From Acidobacteriota bacterium (GTDB taxonomy: Bacteria > Acidobacteriota > Terriglobia > Acidiferrales > UBA7541), in NCBI GenBank assembly GCA_013289855.1, contig JABCZD010000002.1, forward strand, positions 434,001-498,000: DNA of 64,000 nt, read 5' to 3'. The stretch's first letter is position 1; the number at the start of each line of letters is the position of its first letter. Positions 1 to 9,100 of the stretch are shown in pieces. The notes below the pieces were generated by a model. It saw only the letters and a list, made by a program, of their open reading frames with translations, did no database searches and was not told the DNA's origin. The translations under genes were made by a program, and so were the position numbers.

Positions 1-539
1 ACATGGAATCCAGCGAATACGTGGATCGTACTCTGGCAATTTATCATCGCGCCAAGCAGTCCTATCCCAACGTCGGCATTTGCCTGCAAGCCTACTTGCA
101 TCGCACCAAAGAGGATCTCGCTGCCCTCCTGCCTCCGCGCCCAGCCATTCGCTTGGTTAAAGGCGCGTACAACGAGCCGCCGCAGGTGGCTTTCGCAAAT
201 AAAGCCGATGTCGATAAAAATTATTTTGCGCTGGCACAGGACATGTTGTGCGCACAGAAAGATGGCACTTGCCAGCGCGCCGCCTTTGGCACGCATGACG
301 TCGCTTTGATTCGCCGCCTGGCCGACTCTGCCGCAGCCATGGGAATCTCCGTGCAAGACTTTGAAGTACAAATGTTGTATGGCATTCAACGCGCCGAGCA
401 AGAGCGCTTGGCCAGCACAGGCTATCGTTCCGTAGTTCTAGTGGCTTACGGCACGTTCTGGTATCCGTGGTTTGTCCGTCGCCTCGCCGAACGCCCCGCC
501 AATTTATGGTTCATGCTCCGCAATCTTTTCGCCGCATGA
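1..539 (+). CDS. Proline dehydrogenase, C-terminal part (cut by window edge)
   Basis: FAD-dependent oxidation of proline to pyrroline-5-carboxylate, the first step of proline catabolism. The reading frame is already open at base 3 and the first Met visible is probably internal, because the family normally has a ~100-residue barrel half before this point. Visible ProDH motifs are LQAYLHRT, the substrate-binding stretch RLVKGAYNEP, FGTHD, and VQDFEVQMLYGI, followed by a short C-terminal tail that ends in LRNLFAA. There is no aldehyde dehydrogenase domain after it, so this is a monofunctional enzyme rather than the fused PutA. The upstream part lies outside the window. Confidence 0.9.
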   Translation, partial: MESSEYVDRTLAIYHRAKQSYPNVGICLQAYLHRTKEDLAALLPPRPAIRLVKGAYNEPPQVAFANKADVDKNYFALAQDMLCAQKDGTCQRAAFGTHDVALIRRLADSAAAMGISVQDFEVQMLYGIQRAEQERLASTGYRSVVLVAYGTFWYPWFVRRLAERPANLWFMLRNLFAA

Positions 540-598
540 TTCTGGATCGATGAGATAAAAGGGAATCAAGGAAGGCAATTCAAAGCAGAAACGAAAAA

Positions 599-675
599 TG
601 GTCGGGACGACTGGATTCGAACCAGCGACCTCACCCACCCCAAGGGTGCGCGATACCAGGCTTCGCTACGTCCCG
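599..675 (-). tRNA. tRNA-Pro (anticodon GGG), CCA encoded
   Basis: The minus strand folds as a cloverleaf. The 7-bp acceptor CGGGACG/CGTCCCG is at 669-675 and 603-609, the discriminator is A and the genome encodes CCA (599-601). The anticodon stem CACCC/GGGTG closes the loop TTGGGGT, which places anticodon GGG at 639-641, reading CCC and CCU proline codons. The T arm contains GGTTCGAATCC. A short T run follows the CCA and may end transcription. It stands alone between the proline dehydrogenase gene and the MerR gene. Confidence 0.95.
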
Positions 676-798
676 ACCGCAGTGGCCGCACTCGCCAAAT
701 AACAAAAATGTTAAAGGAAAGATGCCGTCACTCAGAGCGACCGCGCCAGGTTGCTTAAACAGTTCCGTTGCGCGGTTTGGCCTAGTCCTACAAGGCTA

Positions 799-1236
799 TC
801 ATCGCCGTTCGAGGAGCGTCAAGAAAGCGCGCAAGGAATCGCGCAAATCCAACAGCATCTTGCGATTGAGCAGCTGTGCCGGTGGCTCGCCGTGAACATC
901 ACCGCGCAGTTCACCATCGCGCGCATCCGGGCTGGTCAGTTGAAACTCCGAGTGCTGCGGCTCTAGCGCGGCGTTGGGATCGCGCAGGTGGCGGCGGGCT
1001 CCCGCTATGGTAAAGCCTTCGTCGTACAGCAGCCGCTTGATGCGCCGCACCATGTCGACGTCGTCGGCGCGATACAAGCGGTGGCCGCTGGCGCTTTTCA
1101 CCGGCTCCAGCATGGGAAACTCCGTCTCCCAGTAACGCAGGACAAACGGCTTCAAATCCGTCATTCGGCTTACTTCGCCGATGCGGTAGAAATCTTTTTC
1201 CGTGGTGATTTGCGCAGCAGCTGCGGTGCCGGCCAT
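799..1236 (-). CDS. MerR family transcriptional regulator
   Basis: A 145-residue DNA-binding regulator. Residues ~15-85 form the winged helix-turn-helix of the family: YRIGEVSRMTDLKPFVLRYW, then the wing with SASGHRLYRADDV. The C-terminal half is short, Leu-rich (LLNRKMLLDLRDSLRAFL) and likely a dimerisation coiled coil. No clustered Cys residues are seen, so a metal sensor of the MerR/CueR type is unlikely. The start ATG at 1236 has an AGGA box 7 nt upstream. It lies 79 bp downstream of der on the same strand and may be co-transcribed with it. The inducer is unknown. Confidence 0.85.
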   Translation of the reverse strand: MAGTAAAAQITTEKDFYRIGEVSRMTDLKPFVLRYWETEFPMLEPVKSASGHRLYRADDVDMVRRIKRLLYDEGFTIAGARRHLRDPNAALEPQHSEFQLTSPDARDGELRGDVHGEPPAQLLNRKMLLDLRDSLRAFLTLLERR

Positions 1237-1315
1237 TTTTATTTCCTGTTCGGAGGGGACGGCTAATCGTAGCAGTTTGCCAAACTTTTTTCAGCGGTGC
1301 TTTTGTTCCGGTGGT

Positions 1316-2767
1316 TCATCGCTCGTCCTCGGAATGATCTTCGCGTTTGTCGCGTTTCCTCATGCGCTGGATAAACCGGACAGGGGTGCCCACGAAATCA
1401 AACTTGGCGCGCAATTCATTTTCGAGAAAGCGCTGATAACTGAAATGCAGCGGCTCTTTCTGGTTGGTGAAAATCAAGAAGGTGGGCGGAGCGGTCTTAG
1501 CCTGCGTGATGTAATAGATGCGCACCGGACGCGCCTTCGGCGTGGTCCCACGCTGCAGGTCGACTTCGTCTTTCAGCCAATTATTGAGCGCAGGTGTTGA
1601 AATTTTTCGCCGTCGCGCTTCTGCGCACTGATTAATCAGCGGATACAGCTTCTGCGTGCGGTCACCGGTTTTTGCCGACAAGAAAACAATCGGCGCGTAA
1701 CTAAGAAATTTTAGCTTCCCGCGCACCATTTTTTCGTAATCGATGAGCAGACGATCTTTCGCGGCATCACCAAACGTATGCTTCACGCCGGGCACGCGCC
1801 GGCGCTCACCCTTGGCGCTGGCGTCATCGCGCGCAGATGCCAATCCCGCCGCGCCAACCGCCAAATCCCATTTGTTCATCACGATCACCACTGAGCGCCC
1901 GGACTCTTCCGCGTAACTCGCAATCGTCGCATCGCCCTGCGTGACACCGTGCTCCGCGTCCACCACCAGCAGCGCCACATCGCAGCGTTCCAGCCCGCGC
2001 CGCGCCATCACCACGCTTAATTTTTCTGCCACTAGCACGGTCTTGCCCTTGCGGCGAATTCCGGCGGTATCCACGAAGCGGTACACATGTCCGTCGCGTT
2101 CCACTTCCGTGTCCACGTTATCCATCGTCGTGCCGGCTATGGGCGAAACAATCGAGCGCTCCTCCCCAACCAAATGATTCAGCAGCGTCGATTTGCCCAC
2201 ATTAGGCCGACCAATAATCGCCACTTCCACGCGATCCGGCTGCTTCTCTTCCTCCACCGACTGCACCACCTCCACTTGCGCCAACGCGGAGTCCAGCAAA
2301 TCGTCAATGCCTGTGCCATGCTCCGCCGCAATCGGAAACACCGGCACACCCAGCTTGCGAAACACGTCGACGCTGGATTCCTGCGACACGGCATCCACCT
2401 TGTTCACCGCCACCACAAATTTCTTCCCGGTCGTGCGCAGCATGCGCGCCAACTCTTCATCCAGTGGCGTAAGCCCCGCGCGGCTATCGACCACCAGCAC
2501 CAGCAGCGCCGCCTTCTTGATGGCCACGTGCGCCTGCCGCAGAATCTCCGTCGGAATCAGCGCCTTGTCGTCCGGAACGATGCCGCCGGTGTCCACAATC
2601 TCCAGCGCGCGCCCCAGCCACTCCGCCTTGCCGTAGATGCGATCGCGGGTGATCCCCGGCTCATTCGTGACAATCGAGCGGCGGGTCCCAGTCAGCCTGT
2701 TAAAAAGGGTGGATTTTCCGACGTTCGGCCGGCCCACAATCACCAGGGATGGCAGCGCCGCCGTCAT
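1316..2767 (-). CDS. der: Ribosome-associated GTPase Der (EngA)
   Basis: An essential tandem GTPase that helps mature the 50S ribosomal subunit. Two G domains are plain: G1 GRPNVGKST near residue 11 and again near 187, switch II DTGG and DTAG, and NKVD and NKWD base-recognition motifs. A KH-like C-terminal domain follows, from about residue 385. Between NKWD and the last G motif (SAKTG) there is an inserted stretch rich in Ala, Asp, Lys and Arg of ~45 residues, which makes the second G domain longer than usual. Length (483) is a little above the family norm. Its ATG overlaps the stop of a possible upstream leader ORF (ATGA). Confidence 0.97.
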   Translation of the reverse strand: MTAALPSLVIVGRPNVGKSTLFNRLTGTRRSIVTNEPGITRDRIYGKAEWLGRALEIVDTGGIVPDDKALIPTEILRQAHVAIKKAALLVLVVDSRAGLTPLDEELARMLRTTGKKFVVAVNKVDAVSQESSVDVFRKLGVPVFPIAAEHGTGIDDLLDSALAQVEVVQSVEEEKQPDRVEVAIIGRPNVGKSTLLNHLVGEERSIVSPIAGTTMDNVDTEVERDGHVYRFVDTAGIRRKGKTVLVAEKLSVVMARRGLERCDVALLVVDAEHGVTQGDATIASYAEESGRSVVIVMNKWDLAVGAAGLASARDDASAKGERRRVPGVKHTFGDAAKDRLLIDYEKMVRGKLKFLSYAPIVFLSAKTGDRTQKLYPLINQCAEARRRKISTPALNNWLKDEVDLQRGTTPKARPVRIYYITQAKTAPPTFLIFTNQKEPLHFSYQRFLENELRAKFDFVGTPVRFIQRMRKRDKREDHSEDER

Positions 2768-2991
2768 CTCTGATTAACCATAACCAAGCTACTCCCCCAC
2801 CTCTGGGTCTGTAACATGCAGAAATGGATAGAGTTAAGTCCAGTGCCTTCATAACGTACTGATTCCGTTATGTTTACAAAAATCTTCCGCAATCCATTGT
2901 TAATAAGTAATTTAGCGGAGACGAAGACGCGCGGAGCGACGATCCTGCGAGGGCTACAGCGGCGCGGCAAATTCTGAAGCTTAGATAACAC
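2764..2991 (-). CDS. Possible 75-residue leader ORF upstream of der
   Basis: An open frame beginning with GTG only 5 nt after a good -10 box and ending in a TGA that overlaps the ATG of der. The product is Arg-rich at the start, has no recognisable domain and no SD, so it may be only a chance frame in a long 5' leader. The position relative to the promoter and the exact ATGA overlap are the only arguments for translation. Confidence 0.28.
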   Translation of the reverse strand: MLSKLQNLPRRCSPRRIVAPRVFVSAKLLINNGLRKIFVNITESVRYEGTGLNSIHFCMLQTQRWGSSLVMVNQR

Positions 2992-2996
2992 AAAAT

Positions 2997-3025
2997 ATGA
3001 TACCTCATAAGTAATTGACAGTCAA
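2997..3025 (-). promoter_or_regulatory. Sigma-70-type promoter for der
   Basis: On the minus strand TTGACT and TATCAT are separated by 17 nt. Transcription would start near 2990 and run into der with a leader of roughly 220 nt. The 330-bp gap between der and the cytochrome gene holds this promoter, the possible leader ORF and nothing else I can recognise. Confidence 0.6.
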
Positions 3026-3097
3026 GCACTTGTTTGCGTAAGGTCACACGCCGCAGGGCGGTTCACGGGAGCTCGTTCTTTTAGAGAAGTTCTCCGC

Positions 3098-3853
3098 CTA
3101 CTGATTCAGCAGCGGAATCGACTTCGCCGGCGCAGGTTGCGGAATCGATTGCAGGAACGCATACATCTCCCCCAAGTCTTCGCTCGATACGGCCTTGGCG
3201 GTGTACGGCGGCATTTGCCCGGTCGGAGCTCGCACGTAGCTGACGAACGCGGACAACGGAATCCGTGGCGGCCCCAGACGCGAACCTCCGGTCTGCGTCG
3301 AGCCCTGGCCCTGATATCCGTGACATTCATAGCAGCCATAGGCGTTGAAGAGCCGCTCGCCCTTCTTGGCACTTTCCGGCGCGGCAGCCTCCGGTTTGCC
3401 CGCCGGCGTAAGCGCGCGCAAAAAAGCGTAAACGTCGGCGACCTCCGCATCCGAAACTTTCTGGTTGCCAAACGGTGGCATCTGCCCTTTTGGACTCCGC
3501 ACCAGCTGCACGAACGCCGGAAGCGCAAGCGCCGTAGACGCAATCCGTGGCACGCCACCCGCTTGCCCCGGCACGCCAACTCCCTCGCCCTGCGCCCCGT
3601 GACACTTATTACAGCCCTGCTTCTCAAAAACAACCCGGCCATTTTCGGCGTTTCCCGATGTACTCTGATTCGCTTGCTGACCAGCAGCAGTCTGCGCCGC
3701 GCCCGAAAGTGCCGACAGCGCCACAATACAAACGATCGTCGCGGCGATGAACGCACCGAACCCGACCACCCGCAATGGATCTGCGAAGCCCGCGCGTCTC
3801 ATTTGCCCAACAAAACGCTCCACCAAGTCGCCGAGGAATTTGTAAGTTTTCAT
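3098..3853 (-). CDS. Membrane-anchored di-haem cytochrome c
   Basis: A 251-residue electron carrier. After a short cytoplasmic N-terminus there is one membrane segment (~residues 28-50, VVGFGAFIAATIVCIVALSA), then two class I cytochrome c domains, each with a haem-binding CxxCH (CNKCH and CYECH) and a later Met in a QMPPF or QMPPY context as the likely sixth ligand. The haems should face the periplasm. The start chosen (3853) follows TGAGGACG, in which the TGA is the stop of the upstream TPP enzyme gene, so the two are translationally coupled. An earlier in-frame start at 3889 would overlap that gene further and lacks this ribosome site. It probably passes electrons from its partner enzyme to the respiratory chain. 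Confidence 0.88.
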   Translation of the reverse strand: MKTYKFLGDLVERFVGQMRRAGFADPLRVVGFGAFIAATIVCIVALSALSGAAQTAAGQQANQSTSGNAENGRVVFEKQGCNKCHGAQGEGVGVPGQAGGVPRIASTALALPAFVQLVRSPKGQMPPFGNQKVSDAEVADVYAFLRALTPAGKPEAAAPESAKKGERLFNAYGCYECHGYQGQGSTQTGGSRLGPPRIPLSAFVSYVRAPTGQMPPYTAKAVSSEDLGEMYAFLQSIPQPAPAKSIPLLNQ

Positions 3854-3863
3854 ATCTTCGTCC

Positions 3864-5795
3864 TCAGCGCGGCTGGGTATGCACGTCAAGCAACGCCGGC
3901 TCCCCGCGTTTCACCACCGCAATCGCCCGCTCCAGCGCCGGAGCAAGTTCCTTGGGATCAGCGATCGGCCCCTCGGCATACAGTCCCATCGACTGCGCCA
4001 GCTTGCTGTAGTCGATTCCCGGATCGTCAATCGCCGTACCAATTTTCGCGCGCTCCACGCCGCGGCTGTGCCGGTCCGCCATGATCTGCACCTGCATCAC
4101 TTCCTGATGATAAGCGCGATTATTGTGCATGATGCTCAGCAGCGGAATGCGATGATGCGCCGCCGTCCACAAAACGCCCGGACCATACATCAGATCGCCG
4201 TCGCACTGAATATTGACCGACAGCCGGCCATGCGCGCGGTTCGCCAGCGCGGCGCCGACCGCAGCGGGCGCGGTGTAACCGATACCGTACCCGCCAGAGT
4301 AGCCGATCACGTGATAGTGCTTGTCGATCGTCCACAGCTTTTCCGGCCAGCGGCTGACGAAGCCACTCGTGGAAACCAGCGACCAATCCTCGCCCTTGAT
4401 CTGCGCCCAGATCTCCGCGCACAGCCGCGCCGTGCTGATCGGGCTGGCGTCCCAAGCGTAAGTAGCCGCCTCGCGATTCGCTTGTAGCGTTTTCTGATGC
4501 GCCCCGGCCAGCCGCGCACCGCGATTTTGCAACGCCGATTTGCGGCTCGTGGCCAACTGGCTCTTCACCGACGCGATCAGCGACGGCAGCGTAGCCTCGG
4601 CATCGCCGGCAATATCCAAATCCAGCTCCGGATAGCGCTGAAAATTCTGGTAATTACTCTTAAAAAAAAGCGTTGCCGCGCTGATGCCAATCAGTTTCGC
4701 GTCCGGCCGCGTAATCGGCCGCGAAGTCCGCTCCATCTGGTCGCGATAAGAATGAATGGTGCCCCAAAAATCATTCAGCTCCAGTCCGAGGATGACGTCA
4801 GCGTTCGCGAGCTCTTCGCGCCCGCGCTCGGTCTGATTTAAAGGATGCCGCGAGGGGAAATTCATGCGCCCCGCCCGGTCAATCACCGCAGCTTGCAGCG
4901 TTTCCGCAAGCTCTATCAGAAGTGCCAGCCCCGCGGGAGTACGCGCCGCGCGGTCGAAAACCAGCACCGGATTTTCCGCCGCCACCAGTAGCCGCGCCGC
5001 TTCCGCTACCGAGCCTGAATCCCCCTGCGGCGGCAACGCCGGATTCAAACTCGGTATGTGCATCTTGGCATCGCTGGAAATGGGATTTTCCTGCAACTCG
5101 GCATCGACAATCAGCAGCACCGGCATCATCGGCGGCGTCATGGCGATTTTGTAAGCGCGCACCGCGGACTCCGCAAAATGCGTCAGTGAAACTGGTAGAT
5201 CGTCCCACTTGGTGTAATCGCGCAGCATCGCCGCGGCATCCTGCACGCTGTGCGCCCACTCCACCGGCGGGATGCGCTTGGTCGCATCCATGATGTTTCC
5301 GCCAATGATGTACACCGGCACGCGGTCGCAATACGCGTTGTAGACCGCCATCGCCGCATGCTGCAATCCCACCGTGCCGTGCGCGAAAACTCCCAGCGGT
5401 TTTCCAGCGATCTTTGCGTAACCGTGCGCCATGGCCACGGACGATTCCTCGTGCAGGCAGGTAATGAACTCCGGGCTTTTGTTCCCGCCGTAATTGATCA
5501 CCGACTCATGCAGGCCCCGAAAGCTCGAGCCCGGGTTAGCGCAGATATATTCGATTCCCAGCGACTTGATCACATCGACCATGAAGTCAGATCCGGTGCG
5601 ATCGGCGGTTAACACCTCCGCGCCGGAAGGCGCCTCGACTTCTGCCGCGGGCGACATGGGCGGAGGGCCGCTGCGCGGATTCGGCAACGGCTGTTTGCTT
5701 GGTGCCGCGGGCGAGGTGACCAGTGCGGCCGTGCCGGCCGCCGCACTGCGCAGAAAATCACGACGATTGATTGCGGCGCTTTTGCGTTTGGGCAT
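3864..5795 (-). CDS. Tat-exported thiamine-diphosphate-dependent enzyme
   Basis: A 643-residue protein of the acetolactate synthase/pyruvate oxidase/benzoylformate decarboxylase superfamily. Residues 1-35 are a twin-arginine signal (NRRDFLRSAAAGTAALV). The N-terminal PYR domain has the conserved catalytic Glu in LHEESSVAMAHGYA (~residue 130). The central domain follows, and the PP domain carries the GDG...NN ThDP/Mg motif (CDGDLMYGPG, then MHNNRAY) near residues 530-570. Export of a ThDP enzyme is uncommon because most relatives are cytoplasmic. The gene runs directly into a di-haem cytochrome c, which suggests an oxidase or dehydrogenase of a 2-oxo acid feeding electrons to cytochrome c. The substrate is not deducible. 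Confidence 0.85.
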   Translation of the reverse strand: MPKRKSAAINRRDFLRSAAAGTAALVTSPAAPSKQPLPNPRSGPPPMSPAAEVEAPSGAEVLTADRTGSDFMVDVIKSLGIEYICANPGSSFRGLHESVINYGGNKSPEFITCLHEESSVAMAHGYAKIAGKPLGVFAHGTVGLQHAAMAVYNAYCDRVPVYIIGGNIMDATKRIPPVEWAHSVQDAAAMLRDYTKWDDLPVSLTHFAESAVRAYKIAMTPPMMPVLLIVDAELQENPISSDAKMHIPSLNPALPPQGDSGSVAEAARLLVAAENPVLVFDRAARTPAGLALLIELAETLQAAVIDRAGRMNFPSRHPLNQTERGREELANADVILGLELNDFWGTIHSYRDQMERTSRPITRPDAKLIGISAATLFFKSNYQNFQRYPELDLDIAGDAEATLPSLIASVKSQLATSRKSALQNRGARLAGAHQKTLQANREAATYAWDASPISTARLCAEIWAQIKGEDWSLVSTSGFVSRWPEKLWTIDKHYHVIGYSGGYGIGYTAPAAVGAALANRAHGRLSVNIQCDGDLMYGPGVLWTAAHHRIPLLSIMHNNRAYHQEVMQVQIMADRHSRGVERAKIGTAIDDPGIDYSKLAQSMGLYAEGPIADPKELAPALERAIAVVKRGEPALLDVHTQPR

Positions 5796-5954
5796 GCGGT
5801 GCCTTCTCGATTGCGCACTTTTTGTATCACAGTGAGCGTGTGTCGGCTACTCGCAAACCTCGCGGCGCGAATCATAGCCCCACGCTGGCATTCCCGCCTT
5901 CGCGACCATCGAAAAACTCGGGGATGTGCATAAGAACTATTTGTGCGTACTCTC

Positions 5955-5984
5955 TTGACGCTGTTGCTCGGGCGCAGTTAGTGT
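5955..5984 (+). promoter_or_regulatory. Possible promoter of the TonB-dependent receptor gene
   Basis: TTGACG is followed after 17 or 18 nt by TTAGTG/TAGTGT. The -35 is good and the -10 weak. It lies ~120 nt before the receptor start, in a 306-bp gap (5796-6101) where I see nothing else besides a good ribosome site at 6091-6096. Confidence 0.4.
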
Positions 5985-6101
5985 AGGGGGCAATTGCGGG
6001 CGGCTAACAGTTCCCGTCGAGGGATTGCCTGCCCGGGTGTCCGAGGGATTTGCTGAATTCCGAAGCTATCGAATCAGCTGCGTGCTTAAGAAGGGGTGAT
6101 T

Positions 6102-9100
6102 ATGAGGGCAATCCGCAAGTTGCACGTGGAGGCGCTGGTGTGTCTGGCCATGTTGTTTTTCGTTTTTGGCCTGAGCGCCAGCGCGCAAACTTTTCGCGGC
6201 ACCATTCTTGGCACGGTGACCGACTCTTCCGGCGCCTCCGTCGCGGGCGCTACCGTAACCGTAAAAAACATCGGCACCGGCCTCACCCGCACCGTCACCA
6301 CCGCCGAAGACGGTAGCTACGCGGTTCCCGAATTGCCCATCGGCACCTACAACGTCACCGTCACGCTCACCGGTTTCAAGAGCGGCGTAGTCAACGCGCT
6401 CGCCGTGGACGTTTCCACCCAGGTGCGCGCCGACGTCGTCTTGCAAGCCGGCGATGTCGCGCAGCAGATCGAAGTGCAGGGCGACACCTTGCCGCAAGTC
6501 GACACCACCGAAGACACCCTGGGCGGCATCATTCAATCGCGCGTGGTCACCAATCTTCCCGTCAACGGCCGCGACTACCAAAAATTAATCTATTTGGTTC
6601 CGGGCGTCACCGGTTCGCCGGACCAGATCACCGACTCTCCAGGCTCCTTCGGCGTCTTCTCCGTGAACGGTGCGCGCGGCCGCTCCAACAACTTTCTCCT
6701 CGACGGCACGGATATGAACGATGGCTATCGCAACGATCCGGCCATCAACGAAGCAGGCGTTTTCGGTACGCCGGCCACGATTTTGCCCCTGGAAGCCATT
6801 GCCGAATTGCGCGTGCTGTCGAACTTCGAGGCCGAGTATGGCCGCAGCGCCGGCGGCGTAATCAACATCGTCACCAAGAGCGGCACCGACAATTTTCACG
6901 GCTCGGCGTTCGATTACTTTCGCAATACCGTCTTGAATGCGCGCAATTATTTCAACACCGTGCAGAATAGCGTCGTTGGCGGCACCAATCCGCAGGATCC
7001 CTTTCACGATAATCAGTTCGGCGCGGCCGTCGGCGGTCCGATCATTAAAGACAAGACTTTTTTCTACGTGGACTATGAAGGCGTGCGCGAGACCGGCTCC
7101 GAGAGTAGCCTCGCTTGCGTGCCGACGGCCACCGACTTAGCGCTGGCTACGCCGGCTGGCGGAGTTAACCCGGTCATCGCTAGTCTCATCAGCGCCGGAA
7201 AAGCTTGGCCCGCGCCCAATCTCAGTGGCTCGTGCATTGGCGGCGGCGGACAAACGGTGGTTGCGGACAATGCTGCGCTCTCCACGCCATTTTCCAATAG
7301 CGTGGACAACGGCATCGTCAAGGTCGATCAGCAATTGAATGCCAATAACCTGTTCACCGGGCGCTACTACATCGGGAATAGCACGCAGCTGTTTCCCTTG
7401 GCGCTCACCGGCGGCGGGTTGTTGCCGAATTACGACACCCAGACGCCCACGCGCGTGCAGATGGTCGCTCTGTCCTACGTCAGCACGCTTTCGCCCGCTC
7501 TGACTCTCGAGTTCCGGCTGGGCTGGAATCGCTTTGCCGAAGGATTTTTCCCGGAAGATCGTAGTTTCAATCCCACGAGCATTGGATTGGATAACGTCTC
7601 CGAATCAGGCACCGGCACTTTGGATCCTTATAATTTCGGGCTGCCGACGATCACTGTTGCGCCGTTTGCCCAGCTCGGCGCCGACAAGGGCGACCCACGG
7701 CAGCGCGTCGATACCAATTGGCACATGGTGCAAAACGTTTCCTGGAAGCGCGGAAAGCACGATATTAAGTTCGGCTATGAATTTCGGCGCAGCTCCGTGT
7801 CGCAGATATTTAACCGTACCGCGCGCGGAACTCTGGATTTTAACTCGTTGAACGATTTTCTTGCCGGTAATCCCGACGGTGGGTCGCAAATTGCCGGCAA
7901 TACCAACCGCAACACTTTTGAGAATTCCTACGCCGGCTATTTTCAGGATAGCTACCACGTGAAGCGCAACATTACTTTGAATTTAGGCTTGCGCTACGAC
8001 TATTTCGGAATTATTCAGGACAAGCAGGATAATTTTACCAACATCGATCCCACCACCGGCGCGCTCATCCTGGTTGGCGCGGGGCGCTTGTACCAACCGG
8101 ACTATCGCAATTGGGCGCCGCGCGTCAGCGTAGCCTGGGACGTTATGGGAACCGGAAAAACCGTGGTCCGCGCGGGCTACGGCATCTTCTACGATGCCTA
8201 CTCGCAAGATATGTTCGAAGGTCATTTGCCCTTCAACAGCGGTTTCGACCCCGGTCCGGAGTACAACGGATTCGGGCCCAATCCTATCTCGTTCGCGAGT
8301 GCTACCGGTGCGACGCTCACTTCCGGTCAACCGATTTACGGTTTCACCTCGCCGATGTCCGATGCTTTTGGCGTGGATCCGAATCTCCGCACGCCCTATC
8401 TGCAGAATTTCAACCTGAACTTGCAGCAACAGTTGACCCGCAAGATGGTTTTCCAGATCGGCTATGTTGGTTCCACCGGGCATAAATTGCTGCGCTTCCG
8501 CGATATTAACCAGCCCACGCTCGCCGCCATTCAACAGTTTAACTACTCGGCGGCCAGCGGTTTTGACCCGACGATCACGACCAACGGGAGTCTCGGCGGA
8601 TGCTTCTGTACGCCACGTCCATTCGGGAGCTCTCCCTATTATTTCGTCAACTATGAGGAAGCCTCCGCCAACTCCAGCTACAACTCGCTGCAAACCAGCT
8701 GGCGCATCAACGAGTGGCACGGTCTGACCTCTTCGGTCAATTACACCTGGTCCCATTCCATCGACGATGCCAGCGACGGCGAAGACTATGTCCCGAACGC
8801 GGCGCAACCGGACAACAGTCAGGGGCCTCTCAATTCCAACCGTGGAAATTCCAACTTTGACGTGCGCAATCGGTTTACCTGGAATTTTATTTACCAGCTT
8901 CCGGATCGCAAAGGCCAGTGGAGCCGCCTGACGGACGGCTGGGGCGTGAATGGCATCGTCACCGTACAATCCGGCCAGCCCTTCCAGCTGAACTACAACT
9001 TTGAGGACGACTACAACGGAACGGGAGAGGATTTCGCTCGTCCCGACGTCGTTGGTCCGATCGTTTACAATCAAAATGATCCCAGCAATTACCTTCAGCT

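Noticed and set aside
2087..2773. Long His/Arg-rich frames antisense to der
   Set aside because: These are reverse-strand shadows of a clear GTPase gene.
3854..3889. The earlier start (3889) for the di-haem cytochrome gene
   Set aside because: It would add residues without signal features and overlap the preceding gene, while the later ATG has an SD.
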